The notes beneath the pieces were generated by a model. It was not told the origin of the DNA. It ran no database searches and worked only from the letters and a program-made list of their open reading frames with translations. Positions 61,363 to 64,000 of a stretch of 64,000 bases of DNA are shown here, piece after piece. The DNA lies in NCBI RefSeq assembly GCF_044810985.1, contig NZ_CP085242.1, positions 930,001 to 994,000 on the forward strand, read 5' to 3'. Origin of the DNA: Marinospirillum sp031581385 (GTDB taxonomy: Bacteria > Pseudomonadota > Gammaproteobacteria > Pseudomonadales > Halomonadaceae). Both the position numbers and the translations under genes were made by a program. Every line of letters begins with the position of its first letter. The first letter of the stretch is position 1.

Positions 61363-61896
61363 TCACTGCCTGGTTTTCAAAGATTTTTTCAAATCAGCCA
61401 AGGCACTGAAAGGGTTGTTTTCTTTTTCAGTCGGCTCATCAGCCAACTCATCTTGTTCAAGCGGCTGCAGCTGACACTCTTCTTCGGGATGATAAGCCAC
61501 CAAAGGCAAAGCCAGAAGGAACTCATCCTCAATAACCGACATCAGCAACAAGCGGTCATTTTCAATAAAAACCGGCTCATGAGTTCGCGGCAGGTTAGCA
61601 GCAGACTCATCGGAAGTCACCAAACCCCAGAGGAATTCAGTGTCCAGAAGCTGCTTGCTTGGCCCCAGGCACCTTTGGCATTCCAAAGTCACCTCACCGT
61701 TCAGCCTACCTTCAACCTGTGGCAAGCGCTGACTGTCGTAGCTGAATTTCAGCTTCACCTGAAAACTGCCTTGAGTCGCCAACAGCAGATCCTGCGCTCT
61801 GTGCATGGATTCAAGCGGCAGCTCTAAACTGATTTCTCGTTCGGCCGCACAAAACTTGTAAGGATCCAGGGGTTCTTGCAGGTATTCATTTGCCAT
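61363..61896 (-). CDS. yceD: YceD/DUF177 family protein, 23S rRNA accumulation
   Basis: The 177-residue protein has the DUF177 signature LECQRCLGP at about residue 95 and ends in NPFSALADLKKSLK, as the family does. YceD homologues are needed for 23S rRNA accumulation and precede rpmF. I start it at ATG 61896 on length; there is no clear ribosome site, and a longer frame from TTG 61959 is open. A perfect palindrome lies upstream at 61960-61973. Confidence 0.9.
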   Translation of the reverse strand: MANEYLQEPLDPYKFCAAEREISLELPLESMHRAQDLLLATQGSFQVKLKFSYDSQRLPQVEGRLNGEVTLECQRCLGPSKQLLDTEFLWGLVTSDESAANLPRTHEPVFIENDRLLLMSVIEDEFLLALPLVAYHPEEECQLQPLEQDELADEPTEKENNPFSALADLKKSLKTRQ

Positions 61897-61959
61897 AAAA
61901 TTCAAGCGCGCAATAATAGAGGGACAGAGCGTCTGTGTCAAAGCCGTTTTACTTGCCAA

Positions 61960-61973
61960 GCTCCTTAAGGAGC
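61960..61973. promoter_or_regulatory. Palindrome between yceD and maf
   Basis: GCTCCTTAAGGAGC is a perfect 14-base palindrome in the divergent spacer, and ACTTGCC (61951-61957) and GGCAAGT (61996-62002) form a wider inverted pair around it. It is a candidate operator or 5' hairpin for yceD-rpmF-plsX. Confidence 0.4.
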
Positions 61974-62025
61974 GCCATTCTAGTGGCTAAAGACCGGCAA
62001 GTCACCCACTATACAAGGAAAATTT

Positions 62026-62616
62026 ATGCCTGACCTGGTTTTGGCGTCCAGTTCACCCTATCGTCAGCAACTTTTGCAAAAACTGCAGCTTCCCTTCACC
62101 TCGGCCAGCCCGGAGATTGATGAAACACCTCTTGGCCATGAAAGCGCACCCCAACTGGTTGAGCGTCTGGCTTGCCTGAAAGCCCAGGCCCTGGCCCACC
62201 GGTTTCCCCAGGCGTTGATCATCGGCTCGGATCAGGTCTGCTGCCATCAGGGTGTGATCCTTGGCAAACCCGGCAATCGCGAGCAGGCCATCCAGCAACT
62301 CAGCCAACTGCAAGGAGATAGCGTCAGCTTTTATACCGGGCTCTGCCTTTATAATGTAGCCAGCCAGCAGAGCCAGTCACTGGTGGATGAATTCAAGGTG
62401 CATTTTCGCGCCCTGAGCCCTGACCAGATCCGCTTTTATGTGGATGCCGAACAGCCTTTTGACTGCGCGGGCAGCTTCAAGTCCGAAGGCCTGGGCATCA
62501 CTCTTTTCCAGCGTCTGGAAGGGGATGACCCCAACAGCCTGATTGGGCTGCCCCTGATCCGCCTGACGGAGTTGCTTCGTCAGGCGGGTGTGGAAGTCCT
62601 CAGGGCGTCAGCTTAG
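62026..62616 (+). CDS. yceF: Maf/YceF nucleotide pyrophosphatase
   Basis: The 196-residue Maf-like protein has the opening LVLASSSPYRQQLL and IIGSDQVCC, and FDCAGSFKSEGLGITLFQRLEGDDPNSLIGLPL. Family members hydrolyse noncanonical or modified NTPs; YceF types prefer 7-methyl-GTP. The position next to yceD supports YceF. AAGGAAAATTT precedes the ATG. Its end overlaps the convergent sppA by 17 bases. Confidence 0.92.
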   Translation: MPDLVLASSSPYRQQLLQKLQLPFTSASPEIDETPLGHESAPQLVERLACLKAQALAHRFPQALIIGSDQVCCHQGVILGKPGNREQAIQQLSQLQGDSVSFYTGLCLYNVASQQSQSLVDEFKVHFRALSPDQIRFYVDAEQPFDCAGSFKSEGLGITLFQRLEGDDPNSLIGLPLIRLTELLRQAGVEVLRASA

Positions 62617-63643
62617 GGGCCATCAACTCCACCAGAGCCGCCTGGAAGGCTGCACCCAGGCGACGCTCAAGGCGCTCCCAGGGACCAGGCTCAGGTGTGT
62701 AGTTGATGCTTTGCTCAACACCCAGCTTGGCCTGCAGACTGTAAATGGAGCCCAGTTCATCAATCAGCCCCAGGTCCACGGCCATTTCCCCACTCCAGAC
62801 CAGGCCGGAGAAAATCTCGGGATCCTCAGCCAGACGATCCCCCCGCCCTTCCTTGACGCGATCAATAAACTGCTGATGAATGGAATCCAGAACACTTTGC
62901 CAGAATTCACGCTGTTCTTTATCCATGTCCGAGAAGGGGTCCAGGAAGGCCTTGTTGTCACCCGAAGTGAAAACACGCCGTTCCACCCCCAGACGCTCCA
63001 TGGCTTCCTTGAAAGCAAAGCCGCCGGAAATCACGCCGATGGAACCCACCAGACTGGCCTGATCAGCAATTATTTGATCAGCAGCAACAGCCACGTAATA
63101 ACCACCCGAGGCACCCAGGTCTTCAATCACCGCATAAATCGGCATCTCTGGATGCTGCTCGCGCAGGCTTTTAATGCCTTCATAAATCTGCCCGGCCTGC
63201 ACCGGGCTGCCACCGGGGCTGTTGATTTTCAAGACCACTGCTTCAGCCCGAGGGGCCTGAAAAGCCCTTTGCGCACCGGCCAGAACCCGTTCAGCACTCG
63301 CGCGTCCTTCACTGGCGAGCACGCCCTGAATGTCGACAACAGCCAAGTGGGGCGTATCGGATGGCGCGGGAGCTTCAGAAAAAGACAGCAATTCTCTCCC
63401 GGAGCCAAAAATCACCACCAGGATCACCAGCGTCAGCAGAATTCGAATAATACCACCGATAAAACGGCCACGCCGTGCTCGCCGCTGCTCCAACAGCACC
63501 TCTTTCGCCCAGGCCTGCATCCATTTTTCCGGTGGCGCATCCGGGTTTGGGCCTGCTTTGTCCTGGCGGGTTTCATCCACGGGCTTGGCCTGACTGGTCC
63601 AGGGGTCCTGGGATTCCGATGTTTCTTGCTTGTCATCACTCAT
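62600..63643 (-). CDS. sppA: Signal peptide peptidase SppA (short type)
   Basis: The 347-residue inner-membrane serine protease has a ~60-residue cytoplasmic N-terminus, one membrane helix (FIGGIIRILLTLVILVVIFG), the ClpP-like core, the catalytic serine in GASGGYYVA and the catalytic lysine in TSGDNKAFLDPF. It degrades leftover signal peptides. It is the short, single-core type. The start overlaps the rluC stop by 8 bases. Confidence 0.92.
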   Translation of the reverse strand: MSDDKQETSESQDPWTSQAKPVDETRQDKAGPNPDAPPEKWMQAWAKEVLLEQRRARRGRFIGGIIRILLTLVILVVIFGSGRELLSFSEAPAPSDTPHLAVVDIQGVLASEGRASAERVLAGAQRAFQAPRAEAVVLKINSPGGSPVQAGQIYEGIKSLREQHPEMPIYAVIEDLGASGGYYVAVAADQIIADQASLVGSIGVISGGFAFKEAMERLGVERRVFTSGDNKAFLDPFSDMDKEQREFWQSVLDSIHQQFIDRVKEGRGDRLAEDPEIFSGLVWSGEMAVDLGLIDELGSIYSLQAKLGVEQSINYTPEPGPWERLERRLGAAFQAALVELMAPKLTP

Positions 63644-64000
63644 GTTTTGAATTCCAGTTTTGCATCAAAGTTTGTACTTGCTTCCAGCTTGGATCAGGGC
63701 GAGCTTCAACTGTCAGGGTTTCACCTCCCTTGGGATCGGTGAAAACCAGACGCCGGGCATGCAAAAACATTCGCCCCACCCCCTGACGCTGAAAAGCCTG
63801 GTTCACCGCAGCATCACCATACTTGGGGTCCCCCAGCAAAGGAAAACCGGCATGGCGGGCATGTACCCGAATCTGATGGGTGCGCCCGGTCACGGGTTCG
63901 GCTTCCACCAGAGTAAATCCAGCGACTTTTTTCAGCACCCGAAAGCGCGTCAAGGCTTTCTTGCCTTCACCGGCTTCAGCAATGCGCATCAGCCTTTCTC
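63636..64000 (-). CDS. rluC: 23S rRNA pseudouridine synthase RluC, partial (N-terminus outside window)
   Basis: The frame continues past the right edge without a stop or required start. The visible 121 codons are the C-terminal part of an RluC/RluD-type synthase: VEAEPVTGRTHQIRVHARHAGFPLLGDPKYGD and FLHARRLVFTDP. RluC makes three pseudouridines in 23S rRNA. The rluC-sppA order is typical of gammaproteobacteria; the choice of RluC over RluD rests on it. Confidence 0.88.
   Translation of the reverse strand, partial: ERLMRIAEAGEGKKALTRFRVLKKVAGFTLVEAEPVTGRTHQIRVHARHAGFPLLGDPKYGDAAVNQAFQRQGVGRMFLHARRLVFTDPKGGETLTVEARPDPSWKQVQTLMQNWNSKHE

Noticed and set aside
61897..61959. TTG 61957-61959 as the start of yceD
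   Set aside because: The AAGGAG in the palindrome is one base from this TTG, too close to serve it, and the extra 21 residues have no counterpart in the family.
1..64000. CRISPR arrays, tRNA or rRNA genes, insertion sequences, prophage
   Set aside because: No regular spacer repeats, tRNA-like cloverleaf, rRNA segment, transposase or phage structural gene was recognised on either strand.

Overview
The window reads as chromosome from a moderate-GC gammaproteobacterium, probably a marine or halophilic heterotroph of the Oceanospirillales/Pseudomonadales/Marinobacter kind. The evidence is the gene order rluC-sppA, yceF and yceD-rpmF-plsX at the right end, leuC-leuD-leuB with a divergent LysR gene at the left end, a complete leucine-catabolic liu cluster, BCCT and AGCS sodium-coupled transporters, and many PAS/GGDEF/EAL signalling proteins. 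I cannot name the genus. No rRNA, tRNA, CRISPR, phage or insertion sequence was seen.

Layout. 1-4.5 kb: leucine synthesis (leuB partial, leuD, leuC) and its LysR regulator. 4.4-7.9 kb: two c-di-GMP proteins. 8.0-15.3 kb: liuA-liuB-liuC-liuD-liuE, which take isovaleryl-CoA to acetoacetate and acetyl-CoA, behind a perfect LiuR-type palindrome and with palindromic repeats in three of the four gene junctions. 15.3-21.5 kb: rluF, an SDR-BCCT-AGCS run and two unknown proteins. 21.6-33.5 kb: one tightly overlapped nitrogen operon (allophanate hydrolase, urea carboxylase, GntR regulator, UrtABCDE) that imports urea and breaks it down with ATP and biotin instead of urease. 33.7-45.3 kb: a potassium-channel-like protein, an ABC-F ATPase, tag, a TetR/RidA pair with three operators, an ABC-2 permease remnant, two more c-di-GMP proteins, an MscS channel, a DMT exporter and arfB. 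45.4-50.6 kb: a three-cupredoxin NirK, a ParD-like/methionine aminopeptidase pair, DinB, a histone-deacetylase-like enzyme and an ATPase gene fused to a HigBA operon by a 4-base overlap. 51.4-53.6 kb: an AT-richer accessory segment with two orphan genes bounded by three attC-like sites, i.e. a small integron cassette array without an integrase in view. 53.7-60 kb: lrgAB with lrgB broken by a 4-base duplication, acpH, a gamma-glutamylcyclotransferase-like gene, a two-domain polyphosphate kinase and two transporters. 60.1-64 kb: plsX, rpmF, yceD, maf/yceF, sppA and partial rluC.

The most unusual items are the attC-like array (52.6-53.6 kb), the three-gene HigBA-ATPase operon, the ParD-like/MetAP pair with its own operator, the self-contained urea-uptake and urea-amidolyase operon with a nested palindromic operator, the N-terminally extended NirK, and the perfect inverted pair of REP-like hairpins bracketing liuD. 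Assignments rest on reading the sequence and on remembered family features; no database search was run.
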